A DNA stretch of 60,000 bases, taken from contig NC_079884.1 of assembly GCF_029227915.1 (NCBI RefSeq), positions 24,554,001 to 24,614,000 of the forward strand, written 5' to 3'. How positions within the stretch are numbered: the first letter of the stretch is position 1; each line of letters opens with the position of its first letter. Under the pieces are notes generated by a model. It was not told the DNA's origin. It worked only from the letters and a program-made list of their open reading frames with translations, and made no database searches. Of this stretch, positions 1-11,760 are shown one piece after another. Source of the DNA: Hydractinia symbiolongicarpus. Lineage: Eukaryota; Cnidaria; Hydrozoa; Anthoathecata; Hydractiniidae. A program made the translations under genes and the position numbers.

Positions 1-140
1 CAAATGCAGTGCTTAACAATAAAAAGTGTTAGCTTGCGTCAATGATGTTAAGTAAATACCATCAAACACACAGCATGTAATAACATTTAAAACAAAAAAT
101 AATTTCCAAAAAAAATAAAAAAATTTGACCATCACGAACT

Positions 141-310
141 TTAAGGTGAGTCTTTCGTGAGGGTGGGTGGGAAAAATACCTGAAAATTAATAAGAGATAT
201 TTGTTTTAAAAGCGCTAATTATGCGTATGCATTGAGCATAATTATGGTAACTTAATATTGTAAAATGTTTAAAATTTGCAAAATAAACAGCCGGAAAACA
301 TTTTTAACTC
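141..310 (-). repeat. Diverged copy of the TTAA MITE family
   Basis: Positions 229-252 are an exact 24-base reverse complement of 45559-45582, inside the TTAA-flanked MITE at 45.4 kb. The similarity continues into the next stretch, where both copies have a form of CATAATTAGC followed by ACAAATATCTC. A TTAAGGTGAG motif at 141-150 may be one end. I could not place the other end, so the limits are approximate. Confidence 0.45.
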
Positions 311-1446
311 TATATGGCTTGTCAAAAATGTTAAATTATCCCCCTTGCAGAGCATATACTTATGACATCATACATAATTTGGTCTGAGGTTGTCCCTAGT
401 TACTACCCACGCAGTGTTAAAAGACTGACGACACCACACACCCTGTTTCAAAGTTATTTGGCCTTAAATTTATAGATGCACTGCTATGGCTTCATTAAAT
501 ATCAATTAAGCTATTGAGATTAAATTAATGTTATTGACATTGAGACGTTAATAATATGTCATATTTTTTGCATTCTCAAGCAAATATAGATAGAATGGAC
601 AACTTCGATTGTCGAAATCAACTTCTACTGACTAGGTACAGGACTCGCCTAACGTTGATATCTTATTCATAGCTTTTTGATATTTTTAGCCAGTAAGGGG
701 AAGAGGCAGTCAAGTATAAATTGGCCATGCTAATAAAAAAGATGTAAGTTATTTGTCCACAGACCCTAATGAATTACTGACATTTTCAAGTAATCATCGA
801 AATTATGTTTGCGTCTTTTAAAGAGCACCAATAAACATTAAATGATATATATATAGTAAAATTTTGCATCTGTCTAATCACAGGGTGTTTTTTTAGTATG
901 CCAAAGACTAGAAACTGCAATTTAATATCCCTTATCCTAAAATAAAAACAACATTGATGGTCATGACACAGAAAGATGTGGGTGCAGATCCATTTTTTTC
1001 AAATGTAAAAAAATTCTGTCTGCTAGGAATCTTAATTTGGAAAATTATGTTGTTCTTTAAAATATTTGATTCATCCTAAATATCTAGGTATCGGGTGATT
1101 TTAATTTTAATTACATTTCAAAGGTGAACAACTTTACAATTTTCAGTTTTGTTTTATATCTTGGCAGTAAGAATTAACAAAGAATGAAAGTTTCTTAGCA
1201 TTTTTTCTCTACATCCAGTAAAAATGGTAGATATATAGCATAGCTAAGTCTTATTTATTGTAACTTTACATGTAAGCAAGTTTTACGACTGGGAAAAAGT
1301 ATCTATTGAAATAAATCTATTGAAATTTATTATTTTTTTAGTGAACAGACATTCTTTATTTCACATATGATTTTTTCATAAGTGTTGTTCAAGCTTCGTA
1401 AATTCATTTTCTCGTTATTCTAGAACGAAATACAGTGGATTTTTTA

Positions 1447-1494
1447 ATCTTCATATTGTCATTTCCTTGTAAGTCTACAAGGAAATATGAAGAT
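1447..1494. repeat. Imperfect hairpin
   Basis: ATCTTCATAT and TTTCCTTGTA on the left are mirrored by TACAAGGAAA and TATGAAGAT on the right, around a 4-base centre. A 5-base interruption lies in the left arm. It is probably the core of a foldback element. No gene is adjacent. Confidence 0.55.
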
Positions 1495-1680
1495 TTCTTA
1501 CGGTTTTCTGATCACGTTCGAACAAAACACTGTGATTTTTAAGCTTAAGAAGAAAATAAATTTTTAAGCATTGTACAATCGTTTTCTTGTCATTTTAGAA
1601 AAAAAACAATATAAAAGCTTTTTACTTTTTTTCTCAATACCACTGTTAAGTGTGAAGCAAAAAATTAGTTTTGTTATATA

Positions 1681-2268
1681 CGGTAGATGTCCGTTAATTC
1701 GAACACGCAATGGACTAAACTTTACCAGTCGTTAGCTGTGGAAAAATCCAAGGGTTAGCCCGTCCTTTTTATACCACATTGCGTGCGTCTCGCTACCTGA
1801 GCAGCTAAGCTACCTTTTTGCGTGACAGACAGACGGACGGACAGATGTATATGGGTATTATAATATAGATTACAATTTTACTACAACTTTTTATAAAAAT
1901 CTTTTAAGTTGTTTGCTTGGCGATGGGCAAGGTCCCAAATTCCTTGCAAACTTGATTTTATTGGAAATGTCAATTTAATTGATAAATTGAAAGAAATTTT
2001 GCCACCATTGATGCAATAAAAATGAAAACTTTTTTTTACTTTCCCATAACATTGTATATATCAATACAAAAAAATCAAATTAACGAGCATAATGTAGCCT
2101 TGGGACTGAAAAGTTGTTTGAATTAGCGAAATGTTCGAATCAGCGGAGTTTGAATTAAGCAGCTCAAAAGATAAGACTTTATTAAACCAAACTCAAGGGA
2201 CTTTGCAATTTGTTCAAAATAACGGAAAGTTCGAATTAGGCCATATTTGAATTAACAGACGTCTACTG
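1681..2268. mobile_element. pogo/Tc1-type MITE with TA duplications
   Basis: The terminal inverted repeats are about 26 bp. The left end starts CGGTAGATGTCCGTTAATTC; the reverse complement of the right end starts CAGTAGACGTCTGTTAATTC. Both ends abut TA (1679-1680 and 2269-2270), the target duplication of the Tc1/mariner/pogo superfamily. There is no transposase reading frame, so it is non-autonomous. Internal subrepeats of the type GTTCGAATTA lie near the right end. A Helitron-like element has inserted at 1725-1869; without it the MITE is about 443 bp. Confidence 0.75.
1725..1869 (-). mobile_element. Helitron-like non-autonomous element, copy A
   Basis: Read on the minus strand, the element begins TCTATATTATAATACCC directly after an A. 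It carries the family core (GTCCGTCCGTCTGTCTGTCA, then a TAGCTTAGCTGC-like block) and ends in CTGG followed by T. This fits Helitron rules: 5'-TC, 3'-CTRR, insertion between A and T, no target duplication. The subterminal hairpin is imperfect in this copy. It is nested inside the TA-flanked MITE, so it inserted later. Confidence 0.75.
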
Positions 2269-2272
2269 TATA

Positions 2273-4414
2273 TACTAGCATAGATACATTTTATATATTA
2301 TTTCTTTTGTTGATTCCATGACGCTATAATATAATATCCAGGAATTAGTAGATCCCTCGATTCAGGCATAAAATTCCCTGAACCAGGGATTTTGCAGTTT
2401 TCGCTGTTGTCAGCATGTGTTTCTTAATTTTTAGGTAGTTTTTTACTGTATAGTTGGAATCAACTGTGAATTGTATCTTTGTAGATTTAACAATACCAAA
2501 TCATATGTTTTAGAGTCAGATTGGCTAAAACTACTGGTAACTTTAGTTGACATATATTTTGTAACATAATCAACAAAACATTAGGCTTGGCAAACATGCA
2601 GAATTTGTTGTTTTGCAATTATACCCTGAATATTTATTGTAAGCAATACTGGCCGTACATTCTGAATATGAAAACTAGAACACCTTTATGACAGCTGGGG
2701 TTTGTTTGAATTGGTATATTACAGCCCAAGTATCACTTGTTTGTGGTAAACAAATTTGGCAGAACAAAAATCCTTTGAACAGGGGATCCCTGGTTTGTAA
2801 GCCCAACTGTAAAAGATCGTTCAAAGTTCATAGTGAAATGTATATACTAAGAAATAAGATTCCGTGGGTTTTGAAACATAGCACAAACATGCTATGAAAT
2901 TGAGAATACAACAGACATCTGGTAAAGCAGGTAGGTAGGTTGAGATTTTGATAAGCCTTTTTTCGAAAGTATAGGAATGAGCATGGACGTTGTTCCTTAT
3001 TTAGCAGTTCTGCCTGACGAGACAAGGTTGGCAAATGCTATAAATAAAAACGCCTTACACAAGCTTTTATTGAGGATATAAACTTCAGTTTTTCTCGAAT
3101 GAAAGCTTAGACGCAAACAAATATTAGAGAAAATCCCTAAAATTTAATTCAACCTCATAGCAAAACCTGCATTACAATCAACCAATCAGCACAAGGCCAG
3201 TTTGTCACGTCTTACCCTCTTAAATAAATTAAGAAATAACTATATTTGTTCGAGTAGGTTAGACCAGTCACAGTCAACACAAAGGAACTTCCAATTTTAA
3301 CCATGTGAGTAAGAACAATAGAATTAACCAATCCAAAAGTGCAGTTAGTATTCTGTCCACAGAAAAATAGTTTAAGACCCGGCATAATTTTCCCCACCTT
3401 AATTATTCCGATTTTCCAGTGGTAAGAAAAATTATACTGGGGTTTCCTGGCTATATAATGATGGGGGGTGCTCAGCAAAAACGCGCAAAAAGCATGGGGT
3501 TGTCAAACGACTTCCGCCGTTTAAAAAAAAACTGACAATTTTGTCTAGACAAACCCAAATCAACCCGAAACTACATGTTTTTAACAATTTACTACCATGT
3601 ATATTTTATTCTTTTAATGTTGAGCAGTGGTGTGGAAGCTTTTTGCAAAAAAACTATTTTTATACCATTTATTCCATAAATAGCTGCAATAAAATCCCAC
3701 AAATAACAAACTGAGAGTACAACGACAAAATAGCACCTTCCTTCTTCTCAAGACACTTTTTAAATGAAAACAATGAGCTTGCGCGTGTTGCATTTCAGAC
3801 GCAATTTGGAGGTTTTCAGACGGCCCAGGCTTTTCAGGGCAGTTACAGACAAAAACCTTGAAAAAAACCTGAAAAAAAAAACAGGAAAAGGGCCTGCGGC
3901 CGCCCTCACATATACGGTGCTTTTGACGAGTCTGCACCCTATTTAATTTATTTTTTTACTTTAATCTGACATTTTGACAATATTTTGAAAATTCCTGACT
4001 TTCCTGACAAAGCAGACACACTGGTTACGGTAAATGAACAGGTTTGCAACGGAAATGCTGAATATGTGCCTGTTTCATTATGCAGTAAGCCATTTTTTAG
4101 CTAGCCAGCTATAGCTAGCTGCTAGCTTCCAATGAATATAGAAAATTGCCAAGGATATAGGAATTCAAAAAGCCACTAGTATCCAAAAGTCTAACTTACC
4201 ATTTTTTATAATATTGTTTAATGTCTTCTACCTTTTAAAAAGTTATAAACCAGAGAGCCACAACATATATCTTCACCTGGAGAGTGGGGACATTCTTAAA
4301 AATTCAGCGCCAAAGAAACACGGCGTGCACAAAATAGGAAAAAATGACAGACCCAAAGTCCTTCGTCCACGGCTTTCCGAAACCCACTTAATCAGAAAAA
4401 AAACTACCAATTAT
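2273..4414. other. Gene-free DNA
   Basis: Only chance-length reading frames are present. They have low-complexity or unstructured translations and no plausible splice context. Nothing recognisable was found. Confidence 0.5.
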
Positions 4415-4505
4415 CAACCTTGTTCCCAGAGCATTTTTCCTTGTTGATGAAGTTGATAGCTTTATTGGCCACTGCGTAATATACTAGACCCTGGGAACGA
4501 GGCTG
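4415..4505. repeat. Small inverted-repeat element, CAACCTTGTTCCCAG ends
   Basis: CAACCTTGTTCCCAGAG on the left is matched by the reverse complement of CCCTGGGAACGAGGCTG on the right (15 of 17). The centre is about 55 bp. No clear target duplication is visible. The ends resemble those of the two tiny palindromic insertions at 26.8 and 50.4 kb. Confidence 0.45.
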
Positions 4506-6414
4506 ATGGATGATATCTTTATTTTTATTTTTTATTTGAAGCAAGATATTCTTTGTTAGGTAATTTTTCCTACAGGCCGTCTAAGTTACTCGAAGATTTT
4601 ATCACTACATGCTCAACTCTACAGGAAAACAGCGATCAACCCCATTCAATTTGTTGAAAAAGGGCAGCACATAGGTTGTGCCAGTAGCAACCATTCTATG
4701 ATACTTTTCGAACTAAAACCTCGCTATGAATATGTGCTTTACGTTTATAAAGAGAACCTAAGATAAATACGCAAGAAATTGAATGGCCGCGTCTCTCTCC
4801 CTGTGCTTCAACGCCCTTCCGCACTTTAGCCGCTTTTCTCAATTTAATTAACTCCTAAGCTCATAAATTTTTCAACATTAATTGGATTCGCAGTAATAAT
4901 GTTAGCTATTATTTTAAAACCGTTAATGAGAAACATGATGTGAGGGAAAACTAACAAACTTCTAAACAATACTTTCACGAAGCGCAAGTGGGTCGGTGAG
5001 AGGGAAACGACTTAAAAATGATCTAGTGCAGCAAAAACAAAAAAAACAAATGAAATATAAATGCGCCTAGCACATGATAGTATAATCTATGACAAAACAA
5101 CACAACAAAAACTTATAGTGATTGTCTCACTTATTTGTCTCACTTATTACTATAAATCTACATAAAAATATAACGAGTTGAATTTTTTGACTTTCGTGCT
5201 TTCTTAAATGAAGTTTTATTGCCTTGACAGAGCATTATAATGGAGAAAAACTACAAACTCTAACAGTAACAAAAAGTTTTAAATAATCCTGTTTACCAGG
5301 TGTATCCATGATATCCCTAAGGTATCTTCTTGTTTAGACTCTTGAGTAAGCGAGACATAGAACTAGCATATCTAAAAACCAACGCAAAAAAGTATTCTTG
5401 AATTAATTTATTACCTAATTACAGTCTCGAACCCAGACTTTTAATCTATACGGCTGTGAAAAGATTGATTAGTCTGGGGACAAGATATTTCTATGATAAA
5501 AATATAAAAACCTAGAATCTGCAAATTTACAGCTACGTACAGTACTAACAATCATTATCATACTATGTACAAAATAACAAAGTTTTTTTTTAGAAAAAAC
5601 AACAGTTTCCATTATTACACCACAGCTAAACTTTACGTACAGGTCACTTGATGTACAGCAACTATAAACACAAGCTTCGCTGATATATGCTCTTTATTTC
5701 AAAGATATAAGAAGAAGGCGGGGTGTGCAAGCTTCTTGAAGTAAGCTAACATCATGAAAGTTTATTTTTATGTCCGGGTAACTCTTGAAGATCAAAATTC
5801 AAACTTCTCAAAAATGTCACTTCTTGTCCAATTAAAATTAAAAATATATATATATGATTAAATAAAGGTCTAAATTTACAGGACGGATATTAGCACACAA
5901 TTTGCGAGTTTCGTACTGATCTCGTCGTGTAAATTAGGCCTATCTAACTATCCGACTAAAAAATTATCTAAATTCTATATATTATAATATACACACACGA
6001 ATTTATATCGTCACACCTAAACAAAAAGGAGGTAAAGTAAAAGCTAGAATACAGCTAAAATGTTGAAATATAACATAATCCACAACAATACGAGGTGTGA
6101 CAACACTACCAAAACGGCAACACCCAATCTCGCCATAGCTCCCCTACAAACTTGAGTTTAGATTGTATAAGTTTCGTGCAGCAATTTGTGTTTTAGTATT
6201 TAAGCTTCACGTTGATAAAGACGGGTTTAAAAAAATCGACAAATTTATTGCAATGTTCCAAATTACATTCTTAGTATCCAACTGCTCAACCTTTTACTTT
6301 ATTGTTAATAATTTTTCTCTTTTTTCCTTTATATAATAAATTTAATAATCTTTTAACATTAGTTTCTTCAGCCATACTTTCCTTTGTTGTTTTACGATAA
6401 AAAAGACATTGCGA
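4506..6414. other. Gene-free DNA, possible 3' flank of the 6.6-8.7 kb gene
   Basis: No reading frame or splice-bounded exon can be supported. The minus-strand gene that ends at 6581 could have further 3' untranslated sequence here. Nothing else is recognisable. Confidence 0.45.
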
Positions 6415-6420
6415 TTTATT
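6415..6420 (-). terminator. Candidate polyadenylation signal
   Basis: TTTATT on the plus strand reads AATAAA on the minus strand, about 160 bases after the stop codon at 6581-6583. A second AATAAA is at 6297-6302. In AT-rich DNA this hexamer is common, so the support is its position only. Confidence 0.35.
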
Positions 6421-6580
6421 AAGTGTGATAGCCAGTTTGGGACTGTTCTAGATTTTATCAATTTTCTTTTCTTATAAAACTGCTAGCCCACGTAACAATA
6501 CCAACATTTTGAATTGAATTTCAATTTAAAATGAAAAACAAAAGAAAAATTACTCACCATGCTCTTTCTTGTCATCCATC

Positions 6581-8740
6581 CTACTTCCCACCTGCGGGCG
6601 AAACCGTTCTTTCTTGTTTCAAATTCAACGTTGAAACGTGATAATCCTGCTCGTTGTAGTAGTTATTTGCGTGGGGCGATCGGTTGTTACCGTGAGGCGA
6701 TCGCGTCGAATCGTTTCGAAGTTTGCTGATATGATCCTCGAGTTTACTGCGCCCGTTGTTTCGTTCCTCTTTTATAGTCGATAGTGTTTTCGGAAGACTT
6801 GCTGTTTTAAAAGGATGAGCGTAAAAATTGTTTGTTTCATTGTTGTTGTTGTTGTTGTTGTTGTCGTTACATAGGATTTTGCTACCGCTGTTGCTGCCAT
6901 TTTGAAAAATTTCTTTGCTCTTTTCGATACCATTCAAATTTTCAATCGTGTTTTCTTCGTGACAGTTCTTGTACAAAGATGGCAACAACGACAAATGTGT
7001 CTCCGAATTACTTTTAGAAATATCTGAATGGGCGTTGACGCTCTGTATAAGATCCATGGCGGGCAAAGGTGGTGGGACGATAAGCAGATCTAGGTCGTAC
7101 TTTGGATTGTAAGGCAGAAAACGTCGTTTAGTAAAATCTAAAGAAACGTTTCATGTTGGTTTACTTCGTTTATAAACAAAAGGAAATCCTACTGTTCACT
7201 TTAACTCGATTTGTTAACCATAAACTCTATAAACGATATGGGCATTTATTAAACTACGCAATCGTATATTTAGGGGTTTGTGTTAAGGAAAGGGGTTATC
7301 ACAGGAGGCAGTGCGTAAGATCCTGAATATCTGACTGCAATAAGAAGAGAGACTTAAGTTAGCTTAAATAAATTCTGCACCACCAATTTATCAATACACC
7401 ACAAACATCAACACACACTCAACGTTCCATTTTCAAAAAAAAATTTGAAAAATGCAAATCCTCTGCATGTTCTGCTTTTACAATGGTCGTGACAGGATTT
7501 TATTGAAACTTTTTTGCCTGTGCATTCATCCGAAAAGTACTTTTATTTCGACTTTGGCGTTTATTTTAGGCTCTACGATGTAACGCTTTGTGGCAGTAAA
7601 GAATGAAAACACAGACACAAAGAGACTACAACTAGTCAGTGTTCTATCAAAATAAAATGAATCCAAAACAAAAATAATTTTTAAGATATAAAAAGGAAAT
7701 TCACCTTGTAATACTTTTTGTGCAGTTAGCTTGCTACCATCAATGCGCTTCACTTTCGTGTATTTTAAATGTGGTGGCTCCTCTCCAGGTAGAACAGGCG
7801 CGTATGATCGTTTTCGACGAGTGGACGGCGACATCGGCGGCATGGAGTCTGGCATTCCTGACCTGCCTTCAACAACGCGATAACCATACGGTACATAATT
7901 GACGTACGAGTGGCATTGACATTTATCGCTGCAGTGACCATGGTGATGACGTTCTCCGTGCTTTCCCGATGACGAACGCATACTCACGTAATGAACAGGC
8001 GTCGAAGGCTTTTCCATCATCTTGTACCGATCACTATTGGCGCAGCAGGGACCAGAGCACTGAGAATAAGAAAGTGAGTGACTGCTGTGTGATTCACTTC
8101 TCGAATAAGCTTTTGGAGATGTATTGTGGTGAATGTGCCCGCTACTTTTCGGTTTCACTTTACACGACTCGTCGCTTTTTCTGCGATAGTGTTCGCTCGA
8201 ACAGGAGCTGCTCTCGTAGTCACACTCCACGTATTGTTTACGAGTTGTCTGACAATCCGAGCAGTTGCAATCCTTCGCTGATTCCGGATGGTGAACCAGT
8301 ACCGGTCTTTTCGGTTCTTCGTCTAACACATCAAGGACTTGCTTGAGTTGTATAGCATAAGGTGATTTTTCATTTCGTTCGTCAAATGATCTGCTGGTGG
8401 TGACTGCTGCTTCTGGCAATGGCGATCTCGTTGTGCTGTCAACATGTTTTTGGGAAGATTCTGTGTCCGAGTCTTTCGTTTCCATTTCAAAGGAGCTCTG
8501 AGATGGTTGCTGATTGGGCGACATCAAGTGAGACAATATTTTTTCTGTCTCTTGAAAGTGTTTCTTCAGGTTTAGTATAGTCTCGTTCGCGAGTCGAACT
8601 TGTCCCTGGAGCAAGCTAATATTCTGTTGGGCAGTATCAAGTTGGCTTTCTAAGATCTTCGTAACATTTTGACCATGCTTGAGTCGGTCTTTCAGATTTA
8701 AAATGACTTCAGGCGCTATCTTCGGTTCGCTGCTGGTCAT
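6581..8740 (-). CDS. Unrecognised coiled-coil, Cys/His-rich protein (two coding exons)
   Basis: Coding exons are 8740-7705 and 7137-6581. The first ends TTACAAG|gtgaat, the second begins tttctttag|ATTTTAC, and the join is in phase (G|AT, Asp346). The product is 530 residues. Residues about 8-75 form a heptad-like coiled coil. Residues about 155-290 are rich in Cys, His and Ser, with CNCSDC and HHHGHCSDKCQCH clusters that could bind metal. Near the junction are a basic RRKR stretch (exon 1) and the motif FTKRRFLPYNPKYDLDLL followed by VPPPLP. A poly-Asn run lies near residue 440. The ATG follows an acceptor-like tttag, so a 5' untranslated exon is likely. An unused-looking donor (gtgagta) lies 25 bases after the stop, and CAG|gtggga just before the stop could extend the frame. 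I do not recognise the family. The residue pattern and splice sites make it a real gene, but its function is unknown. Confidence 0.7.
6838..6864 (-). repeat. (AAC)n microsatellite coding poly-Asn
   Basis: A GTT repeat on the plus strand encodes about eight consecutive Asn in the second exon of the coiled-coil gene. Length variation between alleles is likely. Confidence 0.8.
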
Positions 8741-11209
8741 TTTTTACCTAAATCAAAATAATTTGATGCGTTTTAAAAAAATGCACAGTATTAGTGTCCG
8801 CCGAGTAATTTAGGAAACCGGTTTGTAAGAAACTTAGCTCTTGACCGAAAGTAAAATTCTGTGAGCTGGGGGGGGGGGGGGATTGTATCAGCAACTGCAC
8901 AATTTTATTTATCGTAAGTACTGGTATCTAATTCTTTAAGTTTTGGTAAAATATATCACAGCATTACATATATATTACGATAATTTAACTTTTCGATAAA
9001 AAAATTATTTAAAGAACGAGAACATTTAGAAATGTTAAAACATTTTAAAAATTAAAATTGCGAAGGAGGGTAAAAACTCTTGAATTGGACCCTACGTTTT
9101 TAGCAAATGTGTACTGCTTTTGTTTTACGCATTTGGCGCGCGAGTTAGAAAATATCGACTACCAGTCGTCGCAAAAGGTCTCGATTATTACTAAACCTTT
9201 TAAACTAATATCAGAGAATACATATGTAATTTTGTTTTTTTAAATTTACTCAGAAGAAGTGTCAACTTATGAAAGTTTTTAGTATATATATGAACTTCCT
9301 TTTCTCGAGTTTCTTAAGCTTGCTTAGAAATTCATACATTTCAATCGAGTTTTTTCCGCATATTTATTACTATAATCCCTCACCTACGTAATTCAATCGA
9401 CGCACACTAATTACCGTCCAATAACAAAATCGTTATTTCTTTTATATTTGCATTTAACCATTTTGAACTAGAAGATAAATCTGCCAATGGTAAAACACGA
9501 ATTAACATAAATCCTTTTTCAAAACAACATAATTTAATCTATTTGCTTAATTGCCAAAACTTTTAGCTATAGCTCAAAGCTGCGGTGATATCACCAATAA
9601 AGGAGTTCAAAGTTTTAAATCACTAAAAAAAATGTTGCGGTATGATCGGTAGGGGGGAGGGGGTCATGCGTATACCACAAATGAAGTAACGCCGCATAAC
9701 AAATAAGGCAGCATTTAGATGTGCTTTGGAAGCGGGAAGTGTGAATGTTCACATTGTAAAATATAATCGAAAAAATGTTTGTCCTAAATCTAAGCGGATG
9801 GAACTTATAATTGCAAATCATGACATCATAATTTCAGATTTTGAGTTTCGAATTACTTATTTGAGAACTAAATTCTACGGCACCTACAACTTTGACATTT
9901 GTACAAAAACGCGTGTAACTTTTTTTACCAATAGAAGTCACTACTTTATAAATTTTTGTGTTGCAAATTGGCTGCGCTTGCTACGCCGTGCAAAGAATTC
10001 ACCCTAACACAGAGAGCTAAATTAAATACACTTAATTCTTAACTCTCGAAGCGATCAGTATATGTTTCAATTTTAACAAATATTATTGAAGGATTGCTTT
10101 CTCAGATAAAATTGAAAATTCCAGATAAAAAAAGTTTAGGAGACTCAGACATGTGTAAGGATTGTTGAAAATCTAAGTTATATCGTAGAAGTACGTTTTT
10201 CTATGGAGGTAAAAGATGAATTAATAAGTATGTTAATATATATAAATAAATAGTGGAAATAGAAAAAAAATGCTGATGCAAATGCAGAACAACTTCTAAA
10301 TATTAAAAAAAATATTTGGAGCTAATCAAAATATATATCCAAATATTAAATTTAAAATAACAAATATGTAAAATAAAAAACATTAAATAAAGATATATAT
10401 ATAAAATATTTAGCCAAACCTGTTAAATTTTTCTAGTCGGATATTTAAAAAAATTCACCACACTAATGAACAAACATGCATGTCTAATCAAAAGCATCAA
10501 CACACCCCAGTAACTTAATGATAATTACGAACTCCATTAAAAACTCTGCAATAATTGAGACAAATCTTTAATTGTTCTACAGCCAAATAAACCATGATAA
10601 AGTATTCAATTGCCTTGCTTAGTCGTATAAAATGAACTGCGCTTGGATGCAATAATTAGACTGGACATAATAAGACCAGATTAGTGAAACTGTAGAATAA
10701 AGGTTCACACAGACAAGCGATCACTGACGTGGTTTCTATTGCGTGCGATGATTGCAAAACCTCGTAAATTTAGACAGCCTGTTAAATTCACTTTCATTTT
10801 GTTAGCTGAAAATATGTTTAATGAAAATATGTTAAAGTCATGACCAAAAATGCATTGACTATAAAAGGAAATGATACATACATTGTCAATGAATGACTCT
10901 GGGTGTGACTGCCACATATATTGACATTTGGAGTAATCAAAAAACGCGGTGAATACGCGCTCACATCCAGCTAACGAACATTTAACATCCTAAATACGCA
11001 TTGGTATAAAAAATGTTTAAAAACACTATTTCTACTCGTAAAATTTTGATGGCTCCTGGTATAAGGGTAAAGTACATTATTACCTTTGAAAACAAACCTT
11101 CCATAACTCAGGTGGATTTTAATTTAATTGGAAGCTTGATTATTTGAAAAAGGAAAAGCTTAGTTTTAGAAGGACAACTTAGTAAAAGTCAATTTTTTTT
11201 GATAATGTC
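8741..11209. other. Upstream flank and intergenic DNA
   Basis: This should contain the promoter and 5' untranslated exon(s) of the 6.6-8.7 kb gene, but I cannot place them. A run of 14 G lies at 8868-8881, about 130 bases upstream of the ATG. No other gene is supportable. Confidence 0.4.
8868..8881 (+). repeat. G14 homopolymer
   Basis: Fourteen consecutive G on the plus strand, upstream of the minus-strand gene, in otherwise AT-rich DNA. It could fold as a G-quadruplex, or its length could be a sequencing artefact. Confidence 0.8.
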
Positions 11210-11593
11210 AACCTTCTTTTCTGTACCAATGTAAAAAAACACAGGAATCCTGGGAACAAAGTTGTGATAAAAAAATTAACAAGTTATACATAAGGAGATA
11301 GAAACCATATATTTTTTTATTCGACTTAATTAAAACTATCGCTAATTAAATGCTTATTGCTCGTTAAGAACATCATACGTTTTCTTAATTAAAACGAGAA
11401 AAGTAATGGGCACAGCATAGTAATTACATTCAAACAATTATAGGGAAATTGCTACTGAATGGTCGCCTGTAAAAAAATAATTAGAAGGTCGGAGTATCTT
11501 TGATAACAAGACAGTATTTTTTTCATCACGGCGTAGGAGTGCAGCGCGCAAAACAGACTAGCTGCATATCACTACTTTGTTATTAAATTATTA

Positions 11594-11760
11594 GTGGATA
11601 TAGTATAGTGGTAGCGCATTCAGCTTGTAATCGTAACGTTTCAGGTTCGAGTTCCCACTCCGGCGCACTTTAAATGTAGTGTTATCAGCTCATTTGGTGC
11701 CATCTAGTGACCGCTTACCGGCTTGTGTGGCAGGTAAGAAAGTCATACGTATCCGTGACG
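11594..11760 (+). mobile_element. tRNA-derived SINE
   Basis: The head has a polymerase III A box (TAGTATAGTGG, 11601-11611) and a B box (GGTTCGAGTTC, 11644-11654), 43 bases apart as in tRNA promoters. The would-be acceptor and anticodon stems do not pair well, so it is a SINE head and not a working tRNA. The body continues past the B box with no coding potential. The 3' limit is approximate. Confidence 0.6.

Larger units (their letters stand above)
1..1680. other. Gene-free AT-rich DNA
   Basis: I see no exon with convincing splice sites or a recognisable protein. The stretch is AT-rich. It holds a fragment of the TTAA-type MITE family near 229-252 and a hairpin at 1447-1494. Confidence 0.5.

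Noticed and set aside
7969-8346. Plus-strand 125-codon frame
   Set aside because: It is antisense to the first exon of the coiled-coil gene, which has intact splice sites and a better coding pattern.
11594-11670. Functional tRNA gene (anticodon TGT)
   Set aside because: Only the A and B boxes are tRNA-like. The acceptor and anticodon stems do not pair, so it is called a SINE head.
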